Source: Desmonostoc geniculatum HA4340-LM1 (GTDB lineage: Bacteria > Cyanobacteriota > Cyanobacteriia > Cyanobacteriales > Nostocaceae). Taken from it: DNA of 64,000 nucleotides. A model generated the notes under the pieces. That model was not told where the DNA came from and did not search any database. It saw only the letters and a program-made list of their open reading frames with translations. The position numbers and the translations under genes were made by a program. The stretch is from NCBI GenBank assembly GCA_019359545.1, contig JAHHHB010000013.1:1-64000 (forward strand), written 5' to 3'. Numbering within the stretch: position 1 is the first letter of the stretch; each line of letters starts with the position of its first letter. This document shows, one piece after another, positions 8,397 to 23,300 of the stretch.

Positions 8397-11300
8397 TCAT
8401 AATTCTCCTTCTTCGTAATCTTCTTGTGTTTGTGTAATGGATGGTTGACCATCTTGTACGAAACCAACTACTTCAATGATTTGCGCCAAATTAGCTACCG
8501 TGGGGTACTCAAGGAAATTTTGTAAAGACAATTCCACCGGGAAAATATTACGCAAACGAGAGATTACTTGGGTAGCTAGCAGAGAATGTCCGCCAAGTTC
8601 AAAGAAATTGTCATTGATGCCAATGCAATCGCTTCCCAAGACTTCACTCCAGATTTCCACCAGTTGAGCTTCAATCGGTGTGCGAGGTGAAACAAAGCCA
8701 GTGCCAAGATTTCTCGTAGCTGTATCCGGTGCTGGCAGGGCGCGACGATCTACCTTACCATTGGGTGTCAACGGCAGAGCATTGAGCAAGACGAAAGCTT
8801 GCGGCATCATGTAATTTGGTAGCTTTTGTTGGATAAATTCCCGCACCAAAGGTACTAGCTTCTGAACTAACTTGCCGTATAGGGGATTGTTAGTGTAATC
8901 AGTCCAGGATTTGGTAGTCACTGTTGAATTATCCCAGAAAGGAGCTGTTTGTTCTTGATTGCGGCAGAACACCACATCATAAGAACCATCTTGACTACTT
9001 CTCCACCAACTAGTGTGGACAGTGTAACCGAGATGCTGCCCCAACTGATAAAACTCTTCGGGATTGATCCCAACAGTTGGCTGTTGTGCTAGCAATTGTC
9101 GCAGTTGTCCCACTGTCTCCACGGGTGGGGAATTTTCCAACCATTGCCAAGTCTGTAGTGCTTGCTGCACTCGTTGATTAGGTACGCCCCTAATTCCTAA
9201 CAGTTCTGGCTGTTCTTCTTGCAATTGATGTTGAATTTGTGTAAATGAAAGCTTGTCGAGTTGCCAGTTTAACCAAGAAACGGTAGTTGCTTGCACATCA
9301 GCACCGACATGAAGGGCAACATCATAGCGGAATTGGGTTAGCTCATTTTGGGCGTAACCGCGTTTGGGCACAATCTCCACCCAAGTAATTTGGGGAAAAC
9401 GTTGTTTGAGGGCGATGAAAAATCTCGGATCGATGACCAATTCTTCTTCGGCCGCCACACTAGAGTTTACCTGCTGCTGCCATTGCTCAACAGTTCTATC
9501 TTCAGGGGCTTGGAACAACTGCACAGCTGCATGGTATGGTGACAACAGAGGCAAGCTGCGGACATCCCCCACGAATAGAGTACCTCGATCGCCGATCGCC
9601 GCGATCGCTCCTTCAATCACCTGCAACAAATACTCCACACTGGGGAAGTACTGCACTACTGAGTTAATAACTACAGTATCGAATTCTCCTTTGGGGATAA
9701 GAGTAAAGTTATCCGCCATTTGATGCAGCAAGCGCACATTATCTAGACCTAACACCGTTTTACATACCTGTTCAACGTGTTGTAGGGCGGCGCTGGAATA
9801 ATCACATCCCCAATACTCAAGGCACTTGGGAGCAACCCGCGATAGCAATAACCCCGTACCACAACCAATTTCTAATACTCGCTGTGGTGACAGAGATAAA
9901 ATTCGACCCACTGTACTCTCAACCCACTCCTGCATTTCAACAGCTGGGATTGCTTGTTTGGTGTACGAACTATTCCAACCACTAATATTGAACGTGGGGT
10001 CATCTATGGATGTTTGAGGTTGCCCGTATGCTTGCTCATAAAGCATTTGCCAGTCGCTAACATATTCACTCTGCCATTGAGCCAGTTCTTGGGGTAATAC
10101 TTTGTTTTTCAGAGCCGGCACTAAGTAAGCCACCAGTTGTTTATCACCAGTGTTATCAACTCTGGCGACGGCGACACCTGACTGTACCAAGGGATGTTGG
10201 CTCAAAACTCCTTCAATTTCGCCCAATTCGATGCGGAAGCCACGCACCTTAACTTGATTGTCGATGCGTCCCAGGTATTCAATATTACCATCTGGTAAAT
10301 AACGTGCTGAGTCCCCAGTTTTGTAGAGGCGCTCGGAAGAGGCAGAGGGGCAGAGGGGATGGGGGGCAGAGGGGAAAGACTGCTCCCCTGCTCCCCTGCT
10401 CAAGAGCTCAAGAGCTCCCCTACTTCCACCGAAGGGGTTAGGAATGAATTTCTCAGTTGTCAATTCCACACGGTTGAGATAGCCTCTTGCTAGCCCTACA
10501 CCACCAATGTGCAGTTCTCCCGGTACACCAATTGGCACTGGGTTTGCGTGGGAGTCTAAAATGTAGATTTGCGTGTTGGTAATTGGACGACCAATGGTAA
10601 CTTTTTCGTCTTCTTGAGCGCACTTAGCGATAGTGGCACAGACGCTGGCTTCTGTCGGACCATAAGCGTTGAAGAAGTTTCTGCCAGATGACCATTGTTT
10701 CATCAGTTCAACAGTACAAGCTTCGCCGGCGACAATGATTGTTTGCAGGGCTTTGAGTTCTTCAGTTGGCAGGACTGCCAGGGCTGATGGTGGTAGGGTG
10801 ACATGGGTAATGCCATCATCGCGTAATCGTTCAATTAACGGCATACCTGGCATGATTGAGTCTTTTGTTCCCAGGTAAAGTGTTGCCCCTGCTCCCAAAG
10901 TCATCAAGATTTCTGATATGCAAGCATCAAAACTCAAGGAAGCAAACTGGAGAACCCGATTACCCTGATGTACATCAAAAGCCTGAATCTGAGCTTGAGC
11001 GAGGTTGCACAATCCTCGATGCTCAACCATCACCCCTTTAGGTTTACCTGTGGAACCGCTGGTGTAAATGACATTGGCTAGATGAGAAGCCGTGACTTCA
11101 ATAGCTAGGTTATTTTGGTTTTTTTCGGCAATTTCTGCCCAAATTTCATCTAATGACACCAGATGTGCTTGATTTGGGGGTAATTTCTCAACGAGTCGCT
11201 GTTGAGTTACCAGGAGTGAAATTTGAGTGTCTTCTAGCATAAAGCTGAGGCGATTGCTGGGATATTCTGGGTCAAGGGGCACGTAAGCACCACCCGCCTT

Positions 11301-14300
11301 GAGAATCCCCAATAGCCCGATCGCCATGAAAAGCGAGCGTTCTACACACAACCCCACCAGTACATCTGCTCCCACTCCCAAAGACCGCAGGTGATGAGCT
11401 AACTGGTTAGCACGACAATTCAACTCGTGGTAGGTGAGTTGTTGATTTTCAAATACAACTGCCACTGCATCAGGTGTCCGCTCTACCTGTTCTTCAAATA
11501 ACTGATGAATACACTGATTTTGCGGATAGTCTGCTTGAGTATCATTCCACTCCACTAATAATTGATGGCGTTCCTGCTGGCTGAGCAAGGGCAATAATGA
11601 CACTGGTTGCTGAGGATTATCAACGATCGCCGCCAGCAAATTCTGGAAATGTTGCATCATCCGGGCAATTGTTGCCGCATCAAATAAATCTTTGTTGTAA
11701 GAGCAAAAGCCCACAAGACCGGATGGTGCGTCCCACAAGTAAACTTCTAAGTCAAGCCGAACTGAGTCAAGTCCCGAAGGCATCCCTTCAACTTTGACAT
11801 CAGGCAGATCCCAAGGAGAGGAAGGAGCATTCTGGAGGGCAAACACCACCTGGGTTAACGGGTTGCGATCCAGGTTGCGCTCCACTTGCAACTCTTCGAC
11901 TAACATCTCAAAGGGCAAATCTTGATGGTCGTATGCCTCTTGAGTCACCCGTCGCACCTGTGCCAATAAGTCTGCAAAGGTCGGTTCTTGGGATAAATCG
12001 AATCTCAGTGCCAGACTATTGACAAAAAAGCCAATCAATGATTCTATTTCTGTGCGGTTGCGATTGGCGATCGGTGAGCCAACTACAAGATCCGTTTGTC
12101 CGCTGTAACGAGACATTAAAACTACAAAACCCGCCAGCAGTGTCATAAACAGAGTGCTTCCAGACTCAAGAGATAGCTTTTTGAGCTGAGAAGTTAGCAA
12201 GGAATCTAGTTGCAGTTGCTCTGTACCGCCTCGGAAAGTCTGTATAGCTGGGCGGGGGCGGTCTGTGGGTAATTCTAATAGAGGCGGCGCTCCGGTTAAC
12301 TGTTTTTTCCAGTAGTTTAACTGACGCTCTAGTACTTGATTTGTCAGCCATTGACGCTGCCATACGGAAAAATCGGCATACTGTACAGGTAACTCTGGTA
12401 AAAGGGCAGAAGTACCTGTTGCCATAGCTCGATAATAGGCTGAGAGTTCGCCAATTAAAATCCCCATCGACCAACCATCAGCTGCAATATGGTGAATCGC
12501 AAATAGCAACACATACTCGTCAGTTGCAACTTGCCAAAGCTTGACTCGCAGCACAGGGCCATTAGCTAGATCGAATGGTTTGCTGGCTTCTGCTGTGGCT
12601 AGTGCTTCGGCTTGTTTTTCGGGTTCTGGCTGGTTTTGTAGATCGACCACTGGTAAGGTTATGGTCATATTGGGTGCGATCGCCTGGACTGGCTTGTTAT
12701 CCTTGATTTCAAAGCGAGTCCGCAGGGGTTCATGGCGCTGCACTATCGAACCAAAGGCTTGTTCCAAAGCTTTGGGATTGAGATTTCCCACCAAACGCAC
12801 GGTGAAATCTATTGTGTAGGCATCACTTTCGCCTGACAGCTGATTCACAAACCATAGGCGTTCCTGCGCCCAAGATAGTGGTATGTCTGCGTCCCTGGAA
12901 ACGGGTAGAATCGCTGGCACCGCCAGACCTGAACCAGTTTTAAGTTCACTTAATATCAGTTCACTTAACTGGGCAACTGTCGGTGACTCAAAGATATAAC
13001 GCAATGGCAACGAAATCCCAAAAGCTTCTTGCAAGCGAGAAATGACTTGAGTCGCTACCAGAGAATGTCCCCCAAGTTCAAAGAAATTATCGTGAACGCC
13101 CACCTTTTCTACTTGTAGTGCTTTTTGCCAAATACCAGCAATGATTTTTTCCGCTTCTGTATTTGGCATGACATAATCAGCTTCACTCAGAACAGTTAGC
13201 TCTGGTGTTGGTAGGGCACGGTGGTCTATTTTGCCGTTTGGTGTTAAGGGCAGGTTCTCCAGCACCACAAAACTGGAGGGGATCATGTAGTCGGGCAAGA
13301 GTTTCTTGAGATTCGCTCTTAAAGATTGAGCTAAATTATCGAGGTAATTATTTTCTCCGTTTTTCTGTTGGGGTACAACATAAGCTACTAGGCGTTTGTT
13401 ATTCGGTTGGTCTTCCCGTGCTACAACTACTGCTTGCTGTACTTCTCTTAGCTGGGACAACGCAGTTTCAATTTCTCCCAATTCAATGCGGAAGCCACGA
13501 ATTTTTACCTGATTGTCGATGCGTCCCAAGTATTCAATGTTGCCATCTGGTAAATAGCGTGCTAAATCTCCAGTTTTGTAAAGGCGATCGGAAGAGGCAG
13601 AGGGGCAGAAGAGATGGGGGGCAGAGGGTAAAGACTGCTCCTCTGCTCCCCTGCTCCCCTGCTCCCCTGCTCCCCTGCTCCCCTGCTCCCCTGCTCCCCT
13701 GCTTCCACCGAAGGGGTTTTGGATGAATTTCTCTTGTGTTAACTCGCTTCGGTTGAGATAGCCCCGCGCTAAGGAAGCACCACCAATATGCAATTCTCCG
13801 GGCACACCAACAGGAACTGGTTGCAAATACTCATCTAAAATGTAGATTTGGGTGTTGGCAATTGGACGACCAATGGTCAGTTTCTCGTCTTCCGGAGTGC
13901 ATTTGGCTACTGTGGCGCAGACGCTGGCTTCGGTCGGGCCATAAGCGTTGAAGAAGTTTCTCCCAACAGACCATTGTTTCATCAGTTCAGGAGAACAAGC
14001 TTCGCCGGCGACAATGATTGTTTGCAGTCCCAGGAGTTCTTCAGTTGGCAGTACTGCCAGGGCTGATGGTGGTAGGGTGATATGGGTAATACCATAATCG
14101 CGTAATCGCTCAATTAACGGCATACCTGGCAGTAGAGAGTCTTTTGTTCCTAAGTAAAGTGTTGCCCCTGCTGCCAAAGCCATGATGATTTCCCAGATAG
14201 AAGCATCAAAACTCAAGGAAGCAAACTGAAGAACGCGACTAGAAGAGTCTACGCCAAAAGTTTGAATTTGAGCTTGAGCTAAGTTAACAAGCCCGGTATG

Positions 14301-17300
14301 CTTAACCATCACACCCTTTGGTTTGCCTGTGGAACCAGAAGTGTAAATGACATTAGCCAGATCAACAGCTGTAACTTTACTGGTCAGGTTATGTTGATGA
14401 TTTTCGAGGATTTGTGACCAGATCTCATCCAAACAGACAAGCTGTGCTTGATTTGGGGGCAATTTATTTAAAATTCGTTGTTGGGTCAGTATTACTGAAA
14501 CTTGAGCATCTTCGAGCATAAATTGTAACCGCTCAGTAGGATACTCAGGGTCAAAGGGAACATAAGCCGCACCAGCTTTAAGAATACCAAGCAGTGCCAC
14601 TAGCATGAAGAGCGATCGCTCCACACACAACCCCACTAGTACATCTACTCCTACACCCAAAGACCGCAAGTAATGCGCCAATTGGTTTGCACGATGATTC
14701 AACTCACCATAAGTCAGTTGTTCATTTTCAAACACCACCGCTACTGCATCCGGGGTGCGTTCTACTTGCTCCTCAAACAACTGATGGATACATTTATCTT
14801 GTGGGTAATCCACCCGTGTATCATTCCAGTCAAATAATAACTGCTGCTGCTCAACTGCTGTTAACATTGGCAATTGGGAAATGGGCTGTTGGGGATTGGC
14901 CACAATTCCCTCAAGCAGTGTCACAAAATGATTTGCCATTCTGGCGATCGTGGTGCGATCGAACAAGTCGGTATTGTACTCCAACACTCCCACCATTCCA
15001 GTCGTAGTGTTAGCGATCGCCAAGGTAAGATCGAACTTGGCAGTGACATTTTCTGTTGGGAAATCACTTATAGTTAACCCACTCAGTTCTACAGCAGACG
15101 TAGGGGTATTCTGAAACAAAAACGCCACTTGGAACAGAGGTGTATGGCTTAAATTCCGCTGGGGCTGCAATACTTCCACCAGCATTTCAAAGGGCAAGTC
15201 CTGATGAGCATAGGCTTGCAGTGCCATTTCCCGAACACGACCTAATAAATCACTAAAACTGGGATTTTGAGATAAATCTGTCCGCATCACTAAGGTATTG
15301 ACAAAAAAGCCAATCAACCCTTCTATTTCACTGCGATTGCGGTTAGCAATTGGTGTGCCCACCAAAATATCTGCTTGTCCTGTGTAGCGGTAAAGTAAAG
15401 TATCATAAGCTGCCAACAGCGTCATGAACAAAGTCGCCCCTTGTTGCTGACTTAGTTGTGCCAACCTTTGGCTTAACTCAAGTGAAAGCTCAAATTTTTG
15501 ATGTGCGCTAGCGAAAGTCTGTACAGCCGGTCTGGCTCTATCTGTGGGCAGAGGTAATAAAGCTGGTGCGTCTTTGAGTTGTTGTTGCCAGTAATTCAAT
15601 TGGCTTTGCAGGACATCTCCTTGCAACCACTGTCTCTGCCATAGTGCAAAATCTGCATACTGAATTGGTAGTGGCGCTAAAGTAGAAAGCTGACCTTGGG
15701 AATAAGCACTGTACAACGCTGTGAATTCTTGGACAAACACTTCCACTGACCATTCATCAGAGACAATGTGGTGCATACACACACTCAATATGTGTTCTGT
15801 CTCATTAAGCACTAGCAATGTTGCTCTCACCAATGCTTGTGTTGCTAAGTCAAAGGGTAGGCTCGCTTGTTGTTGCACTAATTCCTGTGCAGCTGTTTCT
15901 TGCTCACTCGTTGGCAGATGTTGCAACTCAACAACAGATACTTGCCAATCTGTAGGTGCTAACAGATCGGAAGTTCTTTCTGTTCCCCATTCCCTAATAA
16001 TTTGGGTTGCTTTACCATCAACGGCGATGAAGTTGGTGCGTAACGCTTCATGACGTGCAATTATTTCTTGCAAGCTTTGTTCTAAGGCACTTCGATTGAG
16101 AGTTCCAACTAGACGCAAAGCTAGGGGGATGTTGTATAAAGCACTATTGGGCTGTAACTGTTCTAAAAACCACAAACGCTGTTGAGCATAAGACAGTGTA
16201 ATTGTGGCATTTTCCGCCCGCCTTAAGATTGGCGGGGAAGTTAGTTCTAAATCCTCTTGCTGCAACTGCTCAATCGATCGCGCTAATTGCTCAACTGTTG
16301 CGGCTGCAAACAGAGTCCGCAAGGGCAGTTCTACTTTGAAAGTGTTGCGGATGCGGGAAACCAGTTGTGTTGCTAGTAGTGAGTGTCCACCCATTTCAAA
16401 GAAGTTATCATGTATGCCGACTTGCTCTACTTTCAGCACTTGCGCCCAAATCAGTGCCAGCATTTCTTCGACTGGGGTGCGTGGGGCTACATATTTGTCT
16501 TTGAGTTGATGATGTAAATCCGGTGCTGGTAAGGCGCGGCGGTCTACTTTGCGGTTTGCTGTTAGGGGTAGAGACTCCAGCATCACGAAAGCCTGGGGCA
16601 CCATGTAAAGAGGCAGCTTACTAGAGAGGAACTGACGCAGTTCGTGAGTAGCGGGTATCTTTTGCTCGTAGGGTACCACGTAGGCAACTAAGCGCTTATC
16701 CCCAGCTGCATCTTCGCGGATCGTGACACAAGATATCTGCACATCAATATGTTGGTTGAGTACCGCTTCAATTTCTCCCAACTCAATGCGGAATCCCCGG
16801 ATTTTTACTTGATTGTCGATGCGTCCAAAGCATTCAATGTTACCATCTGGCAGATAACGGGCTAAGTCTCCAGTTTTGTAAAGTCGGGGATTGGGGATTG
16901 GGGATTGGGGACTTGTACTGAGCGTAGCCGAAGTATTGGGGATTGGGGACTGGGGATTAGGAAGAATTTCTGCTCCTCTGCCCCCCTGCTCCCCTGCCCC
17001 CCTGCTTCCACCGAAGGGATTGGGCAGAAATTTTTCTTCCGTTAATTCTGGGCGGTTGAGATATCCTCGTGCTAAACGCACGCCACCTATGTGCAATTCG
17101 CCGATGACCCCTATTGGTACTGGTTGGAGATGGCGATCGAGGATGTAGGCTTGGGTATTGGCAATGGGACGACCAATTAGGACTGTATTGGTTTGTGAAG
17201 ATTTGGGATCGAGCAAATCGTGGACGATCGCTGTCACTGAGGCTTCGGTGGGGCCGTAGACATTGAGACAATTGACGCGATCGCCCACTAATTGCTGCCA

Positions 17301-20300
17301 GATTGTCACTGTTTCTGGTAGCACTGCATCCCCACCTACGGCTACTAAGCGCAGACTTTGCGGTACGGTTGCATCTTCTTTAGATACTGCAACTGCCCAT
17401 TCATGCCAGTAGGCTGGGGTGATATTAATCGCAGTCAGTTTTTCTTGGGCAAGGAATTGGGCAAAACTGGTAAAATCTGGGAACATTTGGGCTGGTCTTA
17501 AGACCACGGTTCCACCTTTGTACCAAGTCGGGAAGATTTCTTCGGCTGCAACATCAAAGCTGAAGGAAGCAAACTGCAAAACGCGATCGCTACTAGTCAA
17601 ACCAAATACTTCACTAATTGCACTGCTATGACTAACTAAAGCTGCGTGAGTCAGCATCACGCCTTTGGGTTTGCCGGTAGACCCAGAAGTGTACAACAGA
17701 CAAGCCAAGTTTTCTGGTCTTACTTCACTAACTGGATTTTCCGGACTTTGATTCGTCAGCACCCCAGATTCGTTGTCTAAGACGATGACTTTTACACCTT
17801 CGACTGGCAAGGAATTGAGCAATGTCTCTTGTGTAAGCAGCAAAGAAATTTGTGAGTCTTGGGATATGTCAGCTAATCGCTGGTGGGGATAATCAGGGTC
17901 TAGGGGGACATAAGCGCCACCTGCTTTGAGGACGGCTAAGAATGCCACGATTGTGGATAACGATCGCTCTAAATAAATCCCAACTAAAACCTCTGGTTTC
18001 ACACCCAGAGATTGTAGGTAATGTGCTAGTTGATTCGCACGACAATTCAACTCACTATAAGTTAATTGTTGATTTTCAAACACCAAAGCCGCTGCATTTG
18101 GGCTACGCTCTACTTCCTGTTCAAATAATTCATGAATACACTTATCACTTGGGTAATCTGCTTGTGTATCATTCCACTCTACTAATAACTGCTGCTCTTC
18201 TTGTTGAGAAAGAAGAGAGTACAATTCGTAGCGTCCTTGTGGCTGGTTCACCATTGCAGCCAAAGCCTTCAGGTAATATTCACTAATCCTGTTTATTTCG
18301 TGAGTGGATAACTTTAAGACATCGTACTCAAGTTGTAATCCGATCTCAGAGGAGATTGGATTCATACTGAAGCTAGCGACAAAAGTGAAGTTGGTTTCTT
18401 CAAAAGATTTTACATCCAGTAGTTGCAAATTATCTAGCTCCAACACCTGTTGGTAGACATGAAAATGCACGAAGTTAAACGCTGTCTCAAACAGAGATTC
18501 ACCACCCAAATCCGTCTGGATTTGAGCAAGTGGATAGCGACGGTGTGGCAAAAATTCTCGTTCCGTTGCAAATATTTGCTGCACTAAATCTATCCAAGTC
18601 CCCCCAGCCAATTGCAGACGAAATGGCAAAGTATTGAGGAATAATCCCAGAACTCGCTCACCATCGCTTTGTTCGGGTCGCCCGTTGGCTATTAAACCCG
18701 TTAGTACGTCTGACTGACCACTTAGGAGATTTAATACTCGCAAATGAGCAGCTAACAGCACACTCTTGAGTGGAACTTGTGCGGACTGAGCAAATTGTTT
18801 TAAGCCTTCAGAAATCTCAAGGGATAAAGTTATGTCTTGTAAACCAACTTTTGGAACATTAGTATCTGTTGGCACAGAAGGCGAGTCAGGCAATTTAGTG
18901 AAAGTGCAGTCATTTAACTTTTCACGCCAGTAGGTCTGAGTCTCTGATGAAGCGATCGCTTGTTGCTCTAAAGCTACATAATCTCGGAATGTAACACTCA
19001 ATAATGGCGATACATAATCAATTTCTTCGCCTAAAAGTGATAAATAACGACTAAAAAACTCAGTCATCATCGAAGAGACACTCCAGCCATCTAAAATAGC
19101 GTGATGGCAACTCAAAGTCAGATTAAATGTCTCTTGTGTACGACGATGAACAAAAAACCGTAATAAGGGAGGATGAGTCCAATCAAAATGCCGTTTCTTT
19201 TCAGCTTCAAACCAAGCAGTTAAGGCATCTTCTTGCTGGGAATGATTCAAATGACACCAATCCTCCACTTGCAAGGGAACCTCAACTTGCTGATGAACCA
19301 GTTGCAAGGGAATACTGAACTTACTTAGCTCAAAGGAAGTCCGCAGTACAGCGTGATGATTGACCAAATCTTGTAGTGCGACCTGCAAAACTTGAACATT
19401 AAGAGGGGTTCTGAGATGGAAGCTACTAATTTCGCGGTAGATTGCGCTATCTGTAGCGTACTCACTGTGGAAGAGCATTCCCATTTGCAGCATCGCCAAG
19501 GGATAGGCATCCTCTACACCATCAGGTAACTGTTGTTTATCTGCCTCACAAATCAAACTAAATGGTTGAGTTAATTCTGATTTTGTGATCTCATCCTCTT
19601 GGGTTTTGAGTTCTTCGACTAGCTCGTAAATCGTCTGATGTTGGAATAGCTCTTGCACAGAGAAACTCAAACCTTGTGCTTTAGCTTGAGACAACACTTG
19701 AATGCTACGGATAGAATCCCCACCTAAAGCAAAGAAGTTATCATTAATACCTACTTGCTCAACGCCAAGAACCTTAGCCCAGATAGCGGCTAATATTTTT
19801 TCTTCTGGAGTGATAGGAGCGACAAAAGCATCTTCTAGTTCTGGTCTGGTGTTATCAGGTGCTTTCAATAGACGACGGTCAACTTTCTTGTTAGCTGTCA
19901 ATGGCAAAGCTTCTAACTCAACAAAAGCAGTTGGCAGCATGTAGTCTGGGAGCTTTTGCTTGAGAAAGGAACGCAGTTGTGCAGGAGTGAGAGATTGTCC
20001 GGTCTTCGGGACTACGTAAGCCACTAAACGTTTCTCGCCTGGTTGGTCTTCTCGTACCATTACCACGCTTTCCCAAACAGCTGGGTGTTGCGTCAATAGT
20101 GCCTCAATTTCTCCCAATTCAATGCGGAAGCCGCGAATCTTAACTTGATTGTCAATTCGCCCTAAATACTCTAACTCCCCATTCGGCAAATAACGTGCTA
20201 AATCCCCTGTTTTATAAAGCCGCGGACTCTTAAGAATTTCTCCCCCTCTGCTCAAGAGCTCCCCTGCTCCCCTGCTTCTTTTAAAGGGGTTAGAGATAAA

Positions 20301-23300
20301 CCGTTCTCCTGTCAGTTGGGGACGATTAAGATAGCCACTCGTTACTCCTTGCCCACCAACGTACATCTCGCCTGGAACCCCAATTGGCACTGGCTGTAAG
20401 TTTTTGTCTAGCAGATAAACTTGTAAGTCGGGTATCGGACGACCAATGACACTGGCTGTTCCATTCAAATCGGCTTTGCTCAATGGACGATAAGTGACGT
20501 GTACAGTGGTTTCCGTAATCCCGTACATATTCACTAACTGAGGCATCTGGTCGCCATGACGCTCAAACCAAGGCTGTAAGCTCAACAGTTCTAAGGCTTC
20601 TCCACCAAAAACTACCAGACGCAAGTTCAAATTGTCAGTAATTGCCATCGCCTCTTCGACTTGAATTAACTGCCGGAAGGCGGAAGGTGTTTGGTTGAGA
20701 ATTGTGACTTTTTCTTCACACAGTAACTGATAAAAAGATTCTGGTGAGCGAGTCACTAAATATGGCACTACTATCAGTCGTCCACCATAGAGCAATGCAC
20801 CCCAAATTTCCCAAACTGAGAAGTCGAATGCATAAGAGTGGAACATTGTCCACACATCTTGAGAGTTGAAGTTATACCAAGAGTCTGTGGCTGCAAATAG
20901 ACGAACTACATTTGAGTGGTTGACTAAAACGCCTTTGGGCTGACCTGTAGAACCTGAAGTGTAGATGATGTATGCCAAGTTATCTGATGTAGCGGTGTTT
21001 AGGAGGTTTGAGGAGGTGTTTTGAGCTATTTTTTCCGAGTTGCTGTCTAAGCAGACTACACGCGCCTGCTGTTTTGGTAGCCTTTCAACTAGATGCTGTT
21101 GAGTCAGTAGCACCGAAACTTGAGCATCTTCTAACATAAAACTCAAACGCTCTTGTGGATACTCTGGGTCAAGGGGCACATAAGCACCACCCGCCTTGAG
21201 AATACCTAGTAGTCCCACAATCATCTCCAAGGAGCGCTCAAAACACAACCCCACCAGCACATCAGCGGACACTCCCAATGAGGACAAGTGGTGCGCCAAC
21301 TGGTTAGCGCGACTATTTAACTGTTCATAGGTCAGTTGTTGATTTTCATACACAACTGCCACTGCATTTGGGGTACGCGCTACCTGCTCTTCAAACAAGT
21401 GATGGATACACTGATTCTCAGAATAATCTGCCTGAGTATCATGCCAATCAACTAGTAACTGTTGTTGCTCAAGCGCTGTCAGTAAAGGCAATTGGGAAAT
21501 GGGTTCTTGAGGGTTAGCAATAATCCCCTCAAGTAAAGTCACAAAATGACCAGTCATCCGCTCGATAGTACTGGCATCAAACAAATCAGTATTGTATTCC
21601 CACACACCCACTAGTCCATTAGCAGTGTTTTCCATTGCCAAGCTAAGATCAAACTTGGCAGTTGGGTTGGCTATTGGCAATAAATTGACACTTAATCCAG
21701 TCAACTCTATTTGCGACATGGGCGCATTCTGAAGTGTAAACATCACCTGAAATAGCGGTGTATGGCTGAGATCCCGTTGGGGCTGCAATGCCTCCACTAG
21801 CATTTCAAAAGGCAAATTCTGATGAGCATAGGCATCCATTGCCATGAATCGAACGCGAGTCAGTAATTCCTCAAAGCTGGGATTGCCAGAGACATCAGTA
21901 CGCAAAACTAAAGTGTTGACAAAAAAGCCAATTAACCCTTCTACCTCAGAGCGATCGCGGTTAGCAATTGGCGAACCCACCAAAATGTCTTCTGTACCTG
22001 TGTAGCGGTAAAGTAGGGTATCAAATGCTGCCAACAGCGTCATAAAGAGAGTACAACCTTGCTCTTGGCTAAGTTTTGTCAGCTTTTGAGTTAATTCCTC
22101 AGAAAGTGCAAACTGTCGATATGCCCCGTTGTGAGTCTGTACAGCAGGTCTGGGTCGGTCAGTGGGTAGCGACAATAAGGCTGGTGCGTCTTTTAGTTGT
22201 TGTTGCCAGTAACTGAGTTGGCTTTGCAGTACATCGCCTTGCAACCACTGTCGCTGCCACAGTGCAAAATCTGCATACTGAATTGGTAGTGGCGCTAAGG
22301 GTGAGCTTTGACCTATTGAATAAGCACTGTAAAGCGCTGCTAACTCCTGAACAAACACACCCATTGACCAGCCATCAGAGACAATGTGGTGCATACACAC
22401 ACTTAACATGTGTTCCGTCTCGGATAGCACTACTAATGTCGTCCGGAATAAGGCTTGTGTTGCCAACTCAAAGGGAACAAGTGCTTGTTGTTGTGCTAAT
22501 TCCTGTGCGGCTATTTCTTGTTCGCTTGGAGATAAATGCTGCAAATCTACAATTGATAGTGTCCAAAGAGTTTGTGTTTGAATGATTTGTGAAGCTTTTC
22601 CATCAACTGTGATGAAATTAGTGCGTAAGGCTTCGTGACGAGCAATTATTTCTTCTAAGCTTTGTTCTAAGGCAGCAACATTGAGAGTTCCTGTTAAACG
22701 CAAAGCGATGGGTATGTTGTAGAAGGCACTGTTTGGCTGTAACTGGTCTAAAAACCACAAACGCTGTTGAGCAAATGACAGTGTAATTGTGGCATTCTCT
22801 GGTCGCTTTAAGATTGGTGGTGCAGACAGTTCTGAGTCTTGTTGCTGTAACTGCCCAATTAAATGTGCTAATTCGGCTACTGTTGCTCTGGCAAACAAAT
22901 CACGCAGTGGTAGTTCCACTTTGAAGGTGTTGCGAATGCGTGAAACTACTTGCGTTGCTAGTAGTGAATGTCCGCCTATTTCAAAGAAGTTATCCTCAAT
23001 GCCTACTTGTTCGACTTTCAGCACTTGTGCCCAAATCAGTGCCAGTATTTCTTCAGTGGGTGTGCGCGGTGCAACATATTTGTCTAGCCGTGTGCTGTCT
23101 AACTCTGGTTTTGGTAGGGCGCGGCGGTCTACTTTGCCATTAGATGTTAGCGGTAAGGACTCCAGCAGCACAAAAGTGTTTGGCACCATGTAGCTTGGCA
23201 GTTGGTTGGCCAGGAACTGACGAACTTCGGCTGCTTTTGGAGATTGTCCTACCTCCGGCACAACGTAAGCGACTAAACGTTTGTCGCCTGGTTCATCTTC

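Noticed and set aside
12166-12474. Overlapping frames of 60-130 codons inside the NRPS genes on either strand
   Set aside because: All are shadows of the long, domain-complete NRPS reading frames.
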